Shown here: one piece after another, positions 1 through 9,024 of the stretch
How the letters are laid out: every line of letters begins with the position of its first letter
Numbering within the stretch: position 1 is the first letter of the stretch
Assembly: GCA_038250235.1 (NCBI GenBank)
Contig: JBBSCO010000021.1
Coordinates: 1-44,957, forward strand
Direction of reading: 5' to 3'
Source of the DNA: JAAUTS01 sp038250235
Lineage (GTDB): Bacteria > Verrucomicrobiota > Verrucomicrobiia > Methylacidiphilales > JAAUTS01
Length of the DNA: 44,957 nucleotides
Notes under the pieces: model-generated
The model's database searches: none
What the model was told of the DNA's origin: nothing
What the model saw: the letters and a program-made list of their open reading frames with translations, nothing else
Program-made: the position numbers and the translations under genes

Positions 1-1675
1 CGCCTTGGGAACGCATGTTGCTCAGTGCTTTGGCCTTGCAGGGGTTGGCCACCATGTCGTCCGGGCGGGCGTTCTCGCCGAAGATCATGCCTTCATAAAC
101 TTCTTCCTGGGGACCGACAAAGAGTTTCATGCGCTCGGCCAAAGCTTCCAGGGAGTAGGCTGTGGTGACACCCTGTTCCATGGCAATGACGACGCCGTTG
201 GCGCGGGCACGGATTTCGCCCTTGAAGACGCCGTATTCCTTGAAGATGTGGCTCATGATCCCCATCCCTTTGCTCAAGTTGAGCAAGTCGGTGCCGAAGC
301 CAATCAAACCACGGGTAGGGACGACGCCTTCCAGAGTGACTGTCTTGGGCTGGTGATGCATGTTGACGATTTCCGCCTTGCGTTCGGCAAGGTTCTGCAA
401 GACGTCACCGAGATTTTCTGTCGGCACTTCCACGTAAACGGTTTCGTAGGGTTCGAGCATGTCGCCCTTTTCGTTCTTCTGCATGATGACTTCTGGGCGG
501 GAAACCATGAGTTCGAAACCTTCGCGGCGCATTTGCTCGACGAGGACGGCGATCTGCATTTCACCACGGGCGCTGACGCGGAAAGCGGCAGCGGATTCTG
601 TTTCTTCCACGCGCAGACTGACATTGGTCCGGATTTCCTTGATCAGGCGGTCATAGATGTGACGGGCCGTCATGAACTTGCCTTCTTTTCCGTTTAAAGG
701 GGAATCATTGACCAGCAACTGCATCTGGATGGTTGGAGGATCGATCGCGATAAAGGGCTGGGGAGTGCGCTGATCATTGTCCGCCAGGGTTTCACCGATG
801 AAGACATCGTCAATACCGCTGATGCCGACGATGGTGCCGGCGGCGGCTTCGGGGATTTCGATCTGCATCAAACCTTCGAAGGAGAAAATCTTGGTGACTT
901 TGCCTTTGGATTTGGTTCCGTTGCCGTGGTAACAGACAATGGGATCGCCAACCTTGATCTTGCCGCCGTAGATTTTTCCGAAGGCGATACGTCCGACGTA
1001 GTCATTATAATCCAGGTTGGAAACCAACATGCTGAAATGTTCATCGGCATCGGCGACCGGTGGCGGGACTTTATCGACGATGGTGTCATAAATCGCGGTC
1101 ATACCAGCATTTTTGATTTCTTCGGTCAGTTCGCCCTTCCATTCCATGGTGGCGAAACCGCTCTTGCCGGAAGCATAGACCACGGGGAAGTCGAGCTGCT
1201 CGTCAGTGGCGTTGAGTTCGAGGAAAAGCTCGAAAACGGAGTCCAGAACCTTGTGGGGATCGGCGCTTTCGCGGTCAATTTTATTGATGACGACAATGGG
1301 CTTGAGTTTGGCTTCGAGGGCTTTGCGGAGAACGAACTTGGTCTGTGCTTGGACGCCTTCAAAGGAATCGACCAGGATCAGCACACCGTCGATCATGCGC
1401 ATGATACGTTCGACTTCACCGCCGAAGTCGGCGTGGCCGGGGGTGTCGACGATATTGAAGAGGTAATCCTTGTAATGGAAGCTCGCGTTCTTGGATTTGA
1501 TAGTGATGCCCTTTTCCCTCTCAAGGTCCATGGAGTCCATGACGCGTTCGACCACAACTTGGTTGGAGCGGAAAGTGCCTGCCTGACGGAGGAGCTGGTC
1601 AACCAGGGTGGTTTTCCCGTGGTCAATGTGCGCGATGATCGCGAAATTACGTATTTTTTCGATAAGTTGGGCCAT
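1..1675 (-). CDS. typA: Ribosome-associated GTPase TypA/BipA, C-terminus cut by window edge
   Basis: Reading the minus strand from the ATG at 1675 gives an open frame that runs off the left edge after about 558 codons. The N-terminus carries the translational GTPase G1 motif AHIDHGKTTL, the switch region EKGITIKSKN, the G3 motif DTPGHADFGGEVER and the G4 motif NKID. These are the signatures of TypA/BipA, a ribosome-binding GTPase of the EF-G superfamily that assists 50S assembly and stress adaptation. Downstream the TypA-type C-terminal half is recognisable (RGLIGFGTDLLN, then AMEQGVTTAYSLEALAER). The family is usually about 600-610 residues, so roughly the last 45 are outside the window. No strong Shine-Dalgarno sequence is visible. 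The gene is divergent from the acyl-AMP ligase across a 273-bp gap. Confidence 0.96.
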   Translation of the reverse strand, partial: MAQLIEKIRNFAIIAHIDHGKTTLVDQLLRQAGTFRSNQVVVERVMDSMDLEREKGITIKSKNASFHYKDYLFNIVDTPGHADFGGEVERIMRMIDGVLILVDSFEGVQAQTKFVLRKALEAKLKPIVVINKIDRESADPHKVLDSVFELFLELNATDEQLDFPVVYASGKSGFATMEWKGELTEEIKNAGMTAIYDTIVDKVPPPVADADEHFSMLVSNLDYNDYVGRIAFGKIYGGKIKVGDPIVCYHGNGTKSKGKVTKIFSFEGLMQIEIPEAAAGTIVGISGIDDVFIGETLADNDQRTPQPFIAIDPPTIQMQLLVNDSPLNGKEGKFMTARHIYDRLIKEIRTNVSLRVEETESAAAFRVSARGEMQIAVLVEQMRREGFELMVSRPEVIMQKNEKGDMLEPYETVYVEVPTENLGDVLQNLAERKAEIVNMHHQPKTVTLEGVVPTRGLIGFGTDLLNLSKGMGIMSHIFKEYGVFKGEIRARANGVVIAMEQGVTTAYSLEALAERMKLFVGPQEEVYEGMIFGENARPDDMVANPCKAKALSNMRSQG

Positions 1676-1948
1676 AAATAAATTCCGGTTGGGAGAGGCC
1701 CTTTACTAAAGGCCGTCCGCAGAGGAAGTACCTGTCTAGCAGGGAAGCTCTGCTCGGCAACCATGAAATCGACAAAGAAATCAGGGATTCCCTGTTTAAT
1801 GCGGTTGTTTGTCTGAGCGCGGTGATGTCGCGATGGGTGGGAAGGACTGACAGAATAGGGTGAATTGCAACATGAGGTGCTTCTACAACAGTTATTACTA
1901 TCCCCACTTCGGGTTTGAGCTTTTCAAAAAAGTTGGTTTAGTAGCCGG

Positions 1949-4147
1949 ATGTCCGAAAGCATCCCTCTAGCCTCCTTTCATTCCTTTCAGCCTTGGAAAG
2001 GCTTGACCAGGGCATGGTTGCATTGTTTCAGCGATGTCAAATTGCTGAGCCGGGGCCTTCTCAGCCAGTTAAGCCAGGACAAAGACTTTCTTCTCATCAC
2101 GGAGAACCTCAGCTCCGCCGCCGCTCTCGTTCTGCAAAATGAATTAAAGGCGGATCTGACTGTGGTGGTTTGTGCCTGGAAAGATGAAGTCGGCCTATGG
2201 GCCCGGACTTTTCCTTCGGTCAATCTCGTTCTCGTCGGTGAACAGGATGCCCGCGCTGTGGCCGAAGTCATCGTCAGCGCCAGACAGAAAGGGCAAAAAG
2301 TCTGCCTGCTGCGCATCGGCCTGAATGATCCTTTATTGGAGGAAGTGGTGCGTAAATCCCGCTCCAATGTCGTGCCCTGCCACGTTATGAACTACGAGCA
2401 ACCCGACCTGCGGCTGGGCCATAAACCCATGGAATGCCTGGGCGTCCCCGGTTGCTTTGCCCTGGGTGTTGGTCATCTCGTCAAAACGGCAGATTTTAAC
2501 GGAGCATCATTTAAACAAGACTGGGACGAATTGAATGCCCAGTTGGCCGAACTGCATCCTGCGTTCCAGGGGCATCTGGGCCGCTCCTGCATCTCCGGCC
2601 TGAAGGCCCGTCAGTTCAAAACGACTATCATCGACACCTTCCAAGGAGGACGTTCCCTTTCCGGCGGCATGTTGCTGGCCGTGGCCTGGGAACTCTCGTC
2701 TTGGATCCGGAAAAGCATTCCGGACAAACGTGTGGGCATCGTCCTGCCCCCTGGACTCGGCGCAACCGTGGTCAATCTCGCGTGTGTGCTCGCCGACAAG
2801 ACGCCGGTCAATTTGAATTTCACCATGGGCCGGGCCGGAAACGAGTCCGCCATCAAAACTTCCGAGCTGCGTTTCATCTTCACGGCAGAGACCCTGGTGA
2901 AAAAACTGGAGGATTTTCCCTGGACCAGCGAACGCATCGATCTGCCTTCCCTCCTGAAACTTTTCGATAAAAAACAACTGCTCTGGAAACGCGTGAAAGT
3001 TTTCTTCCTTGGGGCTGACCAGTTGGCCGAGAACATCGGTGTGCCGGAGCATGGGGGCGAAGCTGAAGCGGGGTTGTTGTTCACCAGTGGGAGTTCGGGC
3101 GAACCCAAGGGCGTTGTTCTTTCCCACAAGAACATCATTTCCAATGTGGCCCAGATCCAGGCCATTCTTCCTCCGACTCTCGTAGCCTCCCTCATGGGAT
3201 GTTTGCCCATCTTCCACAGTTTTGGGTTCACCGCGACTCTCTGGTGGCCTTTGATTTCGGGGCCACAGGTCGTCAGTTACATTTCGCCGCTGGATGTGGG
3301 TAAGATTGTCGAAGCGATTGAAAAGTATCAGATCGAATTGCTTATCACCACGCCGACCTTCCTCCGCAGTTACCTGCGCAAGGCCGGGAAAGAGCAGTTG
3401 GACAGCCTGAATCTCGTTGTGACCGGTGCGGAAAAACTGCCACCACCGCTGCGTGAGGAGTTTGATGCCAAATTCGGCGTGCCGGTCTGTGAAGGCTATG
3501 GTATGACCGAAGCCACTCCCGTCATTGGCGTGAATGTTCCGGCCATGGGGGTGATCAAACTCTGCGGCAAACCAAATCCGAGCAAAAAAGACGGGACGAT
3601 CGGACGACCCTGCCCGGGCATAGCCATCCGTGTATTCCAGCCGGGCACGGAAGAGGAACTGGCGGTCAATCAGAGCGGCGAAATCTGGTTTAAAGGCCCG
3701 AACATTTTCGGCGGTTACCTGAAAGACCCGGCCAAGAGTGCGCTGGTGTTGAGTGATGGTTGGTATAAGACGGGCGACATCGGTCATCTCGATGGCGATG
3801 GCTTCCTGCATATCGAAGGCCGGCTGAGCCGTTTTTCGAAGATTGCCGGAGAAATGGTGCCCCACGGAACAGTAGAGCAACATTTGATGGATGTTTTAAA
3901 GACGGGGCCGGAGGATGAGCTGGGGGTGGTGATCGTCGGCGTGACGGACGTCCAGAAGGGCGAAGCTCTGGTGGCATTGGTTACGCGGGAGGTGGATAAG
4001 GAGGTGGTTCGGAAAGGATTTGCTTCCAAAGGCCTGCCTAACCTCTGGGTGCCAAGACAGTATGTGTTGATCGCGCAGGTGCCACTCCTGGCCAGCGGAA
4101 AGTTGGATCTGAAAAATTGTCAGAAACTTGCCGCAGATTCTTTGTAG
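1949..4147 (+). CDS. Acyl-AMP ligase (acyl-ACP/acyl-CoA synthetase) with degenerate acyltransferase-like N-terminal domain
   Basis: This is a 732-residue member of the ANL adenylating superfamily. Visible core motifs are the P-loop TSGSSGEPKG (about residues 379-388), GYGMTE (516-521), YKTGD (606-610) and a C-terminal ASGKLDL with the likely catalytic Lys near 718. The arrangement resembles the synthetase half of Aas (acyl-ACP synthetase/2-acyl-GPE acyltransferase), which activates free fatty acids for phospholipid repair. Residues about 45-160 show the strand-helix pattern of a PlsC acyltransferase (FLLITENLSS, then VNLVLVGEQDARAVAE, then VVPCHV), but the catalytic H-x4-D motif is absent, so this domain is probably non-catalytic. 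That reading is inference from topology. The start has no clear ribosome site. The gene is monocistronic between typA and an ATP-grasp gene. Confidence 0.85.
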   Translation: MSESIPLASFHSFQPWKGLTRAWLHCFSDVKLLSRGLLSQLSQDKDFLLITENLSSAAALVLQNELKADLTVVVCAWKDEVGLWARTFPSVNLVLVGEQDARAVAEVIVSARQKGQKVCLLRIGLNDPLLEEVVRKSRSNVVPCHVMNYEQPDLRLGHKPMECLGVPGCFALGVGHLVKTADFNGASFKQDWDELNAQLAELHPAFQGHLGRSCISGLKARQFKTTIIDTFQGGRSLSGGMLLAVAWELSSWIRKSIPDKRVGIVLPPGLGATVVNLACVLADKTPVNLNFTMGRAGNESAIKTSELRFIFTAETLVKKLEDFPWTSERIDLPSLLKLFDKKQLLWKRVKVFFLGADQLAENIGVPEHGGEAEAGLLFTSGSSGEPKGVVLSHKNIISNVAQIQAILPPTLVASLMGCLPIFHSFGFTATLWWPLISGPQVVSYISPLDVGKIVEAIEKYQIELLITTPTFLRSYLRKAGKEQLDSLNLVVTGAEKLPPPLREEFDAKFGVPVCEGYGMTEATPVIGVNVPAMGVIKLCGKPNPSKKDGTIGRPCPGIAIRVFQPGTEEELAVNQSGEIWFKGPNIFGGYLKDPAKSALVLSDGWYKTGDIGHLDGDGFLHIEGRLSRFSKIAGEMVPHGTVEQHLMDVLKTGPEDELGVVIVGVTDVQKGEALVALVTREVDKEVVRKGFASKGLPNLWVPRQYVLIAQVPLLASGKLDLKNCQKLAADSL

Positions 4148-4517
4148 GGCGTTTCGGTGAAATGATGCGGCGGCACACCGTGCCGCCGTGCAGTTAAATA
4201 GAAGGGGACAGGTCTCTCCTTTCCAAACAACCCACGTAGAATAAAGGCAGAATATCTTCAGTCATCAGGATATTACTGAGGTGGATACTTACATAGCCAA
4301 CCTGGAGGCCTAAAGCCTGCCGACTTTTATCAGGCATCCTAACACTAATTTAATGAAAGCCGACAGGTTGGTCGCCATTTTACTTTGAATGTCCCGTTCA
4401 GGCCTTACCTTATCCCCAAACAAATGAAATACATGAGGGGAACTGGGGGCGGCAACGGTAGAGAGCCGGACAGGTGGCATGGATTCCGGGGGCTATTTTC
4501 TTGATATCACTATTCTT
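4148..4517. other. Intergenic gap with one strong hairpin
   Basis: This 370-bp stretch has no supported gene. A perfect 9-bp stem with a 3-nt loop lies at 4168-4188 (CGGCGGCAC / GTGCCGCCG), 20 bp after the ligase stop. It is not followed by a T run, so it is not a canonical intrinsic terminator. A diverged version of the same hairpin occurs at 20871-20890 before another gene, so it may be a dispersed palindromic repeat. An 8-bp inverted pair CCAACCTG / CAGGTTGG frames about 4299-4370. I see no convincing promoter. Confidence 0.5.
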
Positions 4518-5345
4518 ATGCGTCTGATCATCCTCCACCACGATTACACTGACCTTCGGGACAAAGATGCCTATTTCATTTATTCCTTGATTCCACACTG
4601 GCAGAGACGTGGGATTGAAGTAAAACACTGGACAGGAACCCGTGATCTGCCCGAAGGCGATGCGGTGTTGGTTCACGTGGACCTGAGCGTGGTTCCCAGT
4701 CGTTTTCTGAAGGCCGCCCTCCGGTATCCTTTGGCTTTCAACAGCCGTATGGAGGACATCCGCAAAAGTGCCTTGCCCGGCAGAAACCTATGCCTGGCAG
4801 CCTCCTCCGCGTTCCTGGGTGCCGTCGTGGTCAAGACCGAATTGAATCATGGAGGCATCCCCGAGAAACTTTTCTTTCAAAAAAGACGTCTGAGCCTGCC
4901 TCTTGTTGAAAGTTGGGATCTCTTCCGGGCCAGCCGTCTCGTGGAACCGCTCACGTATCCTGTCTATGGCTCCGCCGCAGAAGTGCCCGGCAACATTTGG
5001 AAAGACCCCAGGTATGTGGTGGAGAAATTTCTGCCTGAAATGGAAGGGAACAATTATGTGCTCCGCTATGCCTATTTTCTGGGAAAGGCCCGGATCGGAT
5101 ATCGTATCCTCGGCAAAAACCCTATTCTACGTTGGGCGGGAAAAGTGGCTGAGGAGCATTCGCCTATTCCCCCGGAAGTGTCTGCTTTCCGTGAAAAAAT
5201 CGGACTTGATTATGGGAAAATTGATTTTGTTGTACATCAGGGCGGGGCGGTGATTTTGGATGTCAACAAAACCATCGGAGGACCTGCAGCCAGCCTGGTT
5301 GAAGAACCGCTGGCGGCAGCTCTGGCGGAAGGATTGCCTTTTTGA
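4518..5345 (+). CDS. ATP-grasp-like protein of unknown substrate
   Basis: This 275-residue protein has the layout of an ATP-grasp ligase: an N-terminal alpha/beta part (MRLIILHHDYTD), a strand with a nucleotide-facing Lys (VVVKTELNHGG), a central hinge-like strand VVEKFLPEMEGN, and the C-terminal KIDFVVHQGG plus ILDVNKTIG, where the Asp and Asn are placed like metal ligands of ATP-grasp enzymes. The substrate cannot be told. Homologues of this kind are often annotated only as hypothetical. I chose the ATG at 4518 because it begins directly with a hydrophobic beta strand. An upstream in-frame ATG at 4479 has an AGGTGG ribosome site 4 bp away and would add 13 residues, so that start remains possible. 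It faces the SET-domain gene, which converges from the other strand 15 bp later. Confidence 0.6.
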   Translation: MRLIILHHDYTDLRDKDAYFIYSLIPHWQRRGIEVKHWTGTRDLPEGDAVLVHVDLSVVPSRFLKAALRYPLAFNSRMEDIRKSALPGRNLCLAASSAFLGAVVVKTELNHGGIPEKLFFQKRRLSLPLVESWDLFRASRLVEPLTYPVYGSAAEVPGNIWKDPRYVVEKFLPEMEGNNYVLRYAYFLGKARIGYRILGKNPILRWAGKVAEEHSPIPPEVSAFREKIGLDYGKIDFVVHQGGAVILDVNKTIGGPAASLVEEPLAAALAEGLPF

Positions 5346-5360
5346 GGAAAGGAACAAACT

Positions 5361-5750
5361 TTAAAGCCTGCCGATGCTGCCCCGACAATGAGCCGCGCCG
5401 CAATGACAGACAAAAGGGGAACTGATTTCGTCTTCCGTTTCCATATAATCAAAAGTGATTTCTTCGCCCTGCTTGATGGGATTCAATACTAGCAGTTCTT
5501 TCCCGCCCCAGCGGCTATTGGGCGAACAGGAATGGTTGATGAAACGAAGGGGCGGCTTGGTGTCATAGTGCTCGTTGTCATACCGGATGCTGAAGCGTGT
5601 TGCGCTCGGCAGGATGGCCCCGTCAAGGCGGGCAATGATTCCGCCGGGAGTGAAAGCCCTCATGGCCCTGACAGCCAGACCCTTGGGGTGAAAGGTGCTG
5701 ACTTCCAAATGACCCACGGCGTTTTCCTGACCAGGTAGCTGTGCTTCCAT
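5361..5750 (-). CDS. SET-domain protein (putative protein lysine methyltransferase)
   Basis: This 129-residue protein is a compact SET domain. Residues 70-77 read FINHSCSP, the NHSC pseudoknot motif that forms the active site. Residues 96-102 read EEITFDY, with the expected catalytic Tyr. A post-SET zinc motif follows (Cys115, Cys117, Cys122), which together with Cys75 would complete a Cys4 zinc site. SET enzymes transfer methyl from S-adenosylmethionine to lysine side chains. Bacterial versions occur in chlamydiae and other PVC bacteria. The domain has little extra sequence on either side, so substrate recognition must come from the SET core itself. It converges with the ATP-grasp gene and is divergent from the small membrane protein at 5846. 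The target is unknown. Confidence 0.88.
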   Translation of the reverse strand: MEAQLPGQENAVGHLEVSTFHPKGLAVRAMRAFTPGGIIARLDGAILPSATRFSIRYDNEHYDTKPPLRFINHSCSPNSRWGGKELLVLNPIKQGEEITFDYMETEDEISSPFVCHCGAAHCRGSIGRL

Positions 5751-5845
5751 AAGAGAAACCGACTGTGTGAAGCTGAGAGCAAAGAAGCAAGCAGATCTTT
5801 CTTAAGAATAGCCAAAAGGCGGGAGTTCGTTTATTAAAAAAAGGT

Positions 5846-6280
5846 ATGAATTCTGGATCCAAAAACAAACAACAACGTGGTGGTGTTCTTAAAGTAATTC
5901 TTATCATCATGGGTTCCCTGGCCCTCCTCTTCGTCGTGGGGGCTGTCGGGATAGGCTTTTACACAAAAAAGAAAATTGATGAGGCCGGCGGCATGCAGGG
6001 TTTCGCTTCCAAGATGATGGCCAAGGGCATCGACGCACTGAAACCTGAACTAGAAAAAGTTTTGTCAGCGAACGATATCCAACGCCTCAACCAGGATATT
6101 ACCGCCCTGAAGGAACAGGCGACCAATCTCAGCCAGGCACAAATCGAAGCTGTGGCCAACTCCCTTCAGAAGTTGGCGGAGAAAATGCAGAGTGGGGCAC
6201 TGACCGAAGCAGACGCCAAAACCTTTGTCGATGAATTGTCCGCCGTCTTGAAGGAGCCAGCCCCGGCTGCTGTGGAGTAA
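5846..6280 (+). CDS. Small single-pass membrane protein with helical C-terminal region
   Basis: This 144-residue protein has a basic N-terminus (KNKQQRGG), one strong membrane helix at about residues 15-38, then a largely helical, charged domain rich in Ala, Leu, Glu and Gln up to the C-terminal PAPAAVE. By the positive-inside rule the C-terminal domain should be outside the cytoplasmic membrane. I do not recognise a family. Its codon use resembles its neighbours. It starts 95 bp from the divergent SET gene, so the two could share a promoter region. Confidence 0.7.
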   Translation: MNSGSKNKQQRGGVLKVILIIMGSLALLFVVGAVGIGFYTKKKIDEAGGMQGFASKMMAKGIDALKPELEKVLSANDIQRLNQDITALKEQATNLSQAQIEAVANSLQKLAEKMQSGALTEADAKTFVDELSAVLKEPAPAAVE

Positions 6281-6433
6281 AGAATGGCTGTCGTGGCATC
6301 GGCAAACCCTACCATGATTGCGCCGTAGCAGCATTCAAGCCGGATAAGACGGGCGCAATGAGCGAAACCCTTGCTGCCAAGCGCCGTTGAAAAGCAGCGA
6401 GGCGATTCTGTTTGCTGCTTTATCGGACGCAAA

Positions 6434-7111
6434 TCAGGTTTGGATGCCTTCCAAGGAAAGAGGCCTGCGCGGCCGGTTACGGCGTTGTGCCGGAGGTAGT
6501 TGGCTTTCGGCCCAGGCAATGGTTTTCTGGATGGCCAGCCATCGCTCGCGGGCATCCCAAGCCTTGTCCCGTTTTGCTTCTTCGCGGTTTTTGTCAGTTG
6601 CCGATATGCCTCCATCTTGCAAAGATTTTTTCAAAGAGTCAATGGCCTCTACTAACACTTGTATGCGCGCCTGCTTTTGTTCTGCGGAAGGTAAAGCCGG
6701 TTGACATTCCAGCATATGACGATCACTTAGACTCAGATACGGAACTCCTGAGCCGGTTGTTTTGGCGGCAGCACTTTTCCTGCACTCCTCAAGGCGGTTA
6801 TCGAGGCCGAGAACCTGCCGGAAAATGTCGAGAGCCCCGGACGAAGAAGTAAGACAAAACAAGCTTTGCGTTTTCAGCCATGCGGGGTTTTCCGGAACAG
6901 GGTTCCAGGTCGTTTCGCTTGCTCCCCAGGAAGCCTCCAGATTCCGAAGGGCCTGATTCAACCGGCCTAGATTGTTGTCCTCGTCCCTGACCCAGACGTC
7001 CACATCGAAAGTCAATTCCGGACGGTGGTTGAGAAGAAAATTCATGCCACCGATCAGAAGATAGTCCACCCCGGCCTCATTCAAGGTCTCCAGGATGTGG
7101 TCAACGTTCAT
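6434..7111 (-). CDS. Nucleotidyltransferase-fold protein (AbiEii/MNT-like)
   Basis: This 225-residue protein has an N-terminal minimal nucleotidyltransferase core: YLLIGGMNFLLNHR followed by TFDVDVWV, matching the G-G plus D-x-D arrangement of Pol-beta-like nucleotidyltransferases. Proteins of this type include AbiEii-like toxins and many orphan enzymes. The C-terminal third is charged and predicted helical, rich in Arg, Lys and Gln, and has no recognised domain. No partner antitoxin gene is adjacent: the upstream neighbour is a divergent Cys-cluster gene and the downstream gap is empty. A role in toxin-antitoxin or phage defence is possible but not shown by the context. Confidence 0.65.
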   Translation of the reverse strand: MNVDHILETLNEAGVDYLLIGGMNFLLNHRPELTFDVDVWVRDEDNNLGRLNQALRNLEASWGASETTWNPVPENPAWLKTQSLFCLTSSSGALDIFRQVLGLDNRLEECRKSAAAKTTGSGVPYLSLSDRHMLECQPALPSAEQKQARIQVLVEAIDSLKKSLQDGGISATDKNREEAKRDKAWDARERWLAIQKTIAWAESQLPPAQRRNRPRRPLSLEGIQT

Positions 7112-7196
7112 GGGTTCAGGCTGCCACTCTCCCGGATGATCAACAATGGGAAAAGAAGCTGTGAATCCCCGGCTTTAAACGTAGGATAAGAAAGAT

Positions 7197-7763
7197 TTGA
7201 AGCTGGAAGCATGCAACGCACAACCGGAATTTACCGCTGCAGCGTCCCGCCTTTGCGCGACATGCGGGATGTGCTGCAATGGTGTTCTTTTTCAGTCGGT
7301 CGTTCTTCAACCAGCTGATCCGGTCAAGGAACTGAAGGCTCTGGGATTCCGGCTCAAAACCAAGCGTGAACAGACGTCCTTTGCCCAGCCCTGCACCGCT
7401 TTTCGAGGTTCGAGTTGCGCTGTCTACGACAAGCGACCCCAGCGTTGCCGTCTTTTCAATTGTCGACAATTACTGAAGCTGGAGTCCGCTGAAATAACGG
7501 AAGAAACTGCGTTGGGAAAAATCGAAGAAGCCCGTAAGCGAAGCGATTGCGTGAAAGAACTCTTACTGAAAGCTGGCTCGACCAACCTGAAACGTCCGCT
7601 CGCCACACGTTATGAACTCGTCATGGCCCAGCCGGTTGAGAGTTTGACGGATCCCCTTGCTGAAATCCGTCAGAAACTGACGGATGCCATGGCGGGGTTG
7701 GAAGAATTCCTAAGAAAAGAGTTTCGGATTGAGCCCGCTAAAAACGCGAAAAGTCGCGAATAA
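7197..7763 (+). CDS. YkgJ-type cysteine-cluster protein
   Basis: This 188-residue protein has the YkgJ-family cysteine pattern: C-x2-C-x2-CC at residues 20-27 (CATCGMCC), then Cys66, Cys74 (GSSCAVYDKRP), Cys84 and Cys89. The eight cysteines probably bind zinc or an Fe-S centre. The biochemical role of the family is unknown. The start is TTG at 7197, with an AGGA ribosome site 10 bp upstream. No ATG lies in a suitable place before the first cysteine cluster. The C-terminal 100 residues are helical and charged. The gene is divergent from the nucleotidyltransferase gene. Confidence 0.78.
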   Translation: MKLEACNAQPEFTAAASRLCATCGMCCNGVLFQSVVLQPADPVKELKALGFRLKTKREQTSFAQPCTAFRGSSCAVYDKRPQRCRLFNCRQLLKLESAEITEETALGKIEEARKRSDCVKELLLKAGSTNLKRPLATRYELVMAQPVESLTDPLAEIRQKLTDAMAGLEEFLRKEFRIEPAKNAKSRE

Positions 7764-7816
7764 AGGAGTGCTGTTCAGGGTGTAGGCCACTGACCTCAGC
7801 GGGCGGGGACTTCTTG

Positions 7817-7883
7817 TGTAGGGGACGCGCTCCCCGCTTTCCAGGATGAATAAATAGGGAGGCGAAAGAGCGCTTCCCCTACA
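7817..7883. repeat. Intergenic palindromic repeat, TGTAGGGG...CCCCTACA ends
   Basis: Two 16-bp arms, 7817-7832 and 7868-7883, are inverted copies with one mismatch, separated by 35 bp. The element sits between the convergent ends of the Cys-cluster gene and the pseudouridine synthase gene. Other intergenic elements with similar ends occur at 15515-15564 and 17808-17883. It may act as a bidirectional transcription end, but its terminal motifs suggest a dispersed repeat family. Confidence 0.7.
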
Positions 7884-7903
7884 ATCCAAAAGCAGAAATT
7901 TCC

Positions 7904-8770
7904 TTAGACCAACTTTACCAATTCCTTGGGCATAGGAGAAATAAAGGCCATGTCTTTTCCGGTCTTGGGATGGGGAAAAGTCAGGCCAGTGGCATGCAGG
8001 GCCAGACGACTGGCCGAATCGGTTTTGGCTCCGTATTTTCCATCGCCGATAATCGGGCACCCTGCCTCGGAGAGATGAAAACGTGCCTGATGGCGGCAGG
8101 AGGTTTTCATGCTCAATTCAACCAGCGTGCGCTTTAGGGCTGTGGCGAGAACGTGGTAATAAGTCAGGGCATGGGTGCCTGCGCCCTTGCGGGTCACGGC
8201 ATAGACTTTGAAGGGATTGCTTTCGTCGAGGAATGAATCAAAAGAACCTGTCTCGGCAGGAAGGCGACCTTCGACGACCGCTTCGTATTTCTTTTCCGTG
8301 TTGTCCCAGGTTGCCAGGACTTTTTCTTTGGCTTCCAGAGTTTTGGCAAAAATCATCAGGCCCGAGGTTTCCTTATCCAAGCGGTGGATGACAAAGATGC
8401 GTCCAGGTTGCCCGCTTGGCGATTCAAGGTATTCGCAGAGTTGGATGTAAACGGTTTTCTCCTGTTCGCCGGTATTGGCCGTGCTGAGCAGGCCGGAGGG
8501 TTTATCAATGACGATGAGCTGGGAGTCTTCGAACCAGATCTTCAGAATTCCGCCAGGCATCTTCTGCGGCACGGCATGAGGGTCGGAACGGATGGCGACG
8601 ACATCGCCGGGAGAGAGCGGATGATCGAATTGCGTGACGGGGCGACCATTGACCAATACTGCCTGAAATTTAAGCCAGGTGCGGATTTGTTTTTTCTTCA
8701 GGTCGGGCCAGGAAGCAAAAAGATGTTCGAGCAACTTGGCCCGCTCGGAGACCGTGATCGGTTTGGGCAT
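7904..8770 (-). CDS. RluA-family 23S rRNA/tRNA pseudouridine synthase
   Basis: This 288-residue protein has an N-terminal S4-like RNA-binding segment (about residues 14-62) and the RluA catalytic domain. The signature IHRLDKETSGLMIFAK carries the catalytic Asp132. A further motif, CRHQARFHL, corresponds to the usual GRxHQIRxHL. These enzymes isomerise uridine to pseudouridine in rRNA or tRNA. The exact position modified cannot be assigned from sequence alone. The length is usual for the RluA/RluD group. The ATG at 8770 begins MPKPITVSER. The replacement of the usual Gly before Arg by Cys is unusual but outside the catalytic Asp motif. Confidence 0.9.
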   Translation of the reverse strand: MPKPITVSERAKLLEHLFASWPDLKKKQIRTWLKFQAVLVNGRPVTQFDHPLSPGDVVAIRSDPHAVPQKMPGGILKIWFEDSQLIVIDKPSGLLSTANTGEQEKTVYIQLCEYLESPSGQPGRIFVIHRLDKETSGLMIFAKTLEAKEKVLATWDNTEKKYEAVVEGRLPAETGSFDSFLDESNPFKVYAVTRKGAGTHALTYYHVLATALKRTLVELSMKTSCRHQARFHLSEAGCPIIGDGKYGAKTDSASRLALHATGLTFPHPKTGKDMAFISPMPKELVKLV

Positions 8771-9024
8771 CTTTAAGTTTATGAAATAAACTCAAAGAGA
8801 ACAACAACCTTTGCTCGTTGGATTTTTAAGTTTTAAGAGTCGCCGTGGAGACCTGACTGCTGCCTTGGACGTCTCGCCCAAGGCTCTTGATCTGAGATTT
8901 AACTATTTGATCATCCGCAGGTCATTTGCAGTCCGTCTGTGCCTGCCTCGAGCCTTGCGGGGTTGAGACGGCGGCATTTAAAGCGGCGTCTCACAGAGAC
9001 GTCCCACAAAATAAACCAGGTGAT

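Noticed and set aside
5..697. 230-codon plus-strand frame at the left edge and 926-1681 frame
   Set aside because: Both are shadows of typA, which is on the minus strand and is unmistakable by its GTPase motifs.
4168..4188. Terminator for the acyl-AMP ligase gene
   Set aside because: The hairpin is strong, but no T run follows and a related hairpin occurs elsewhere, so a repeat is the safer reading.
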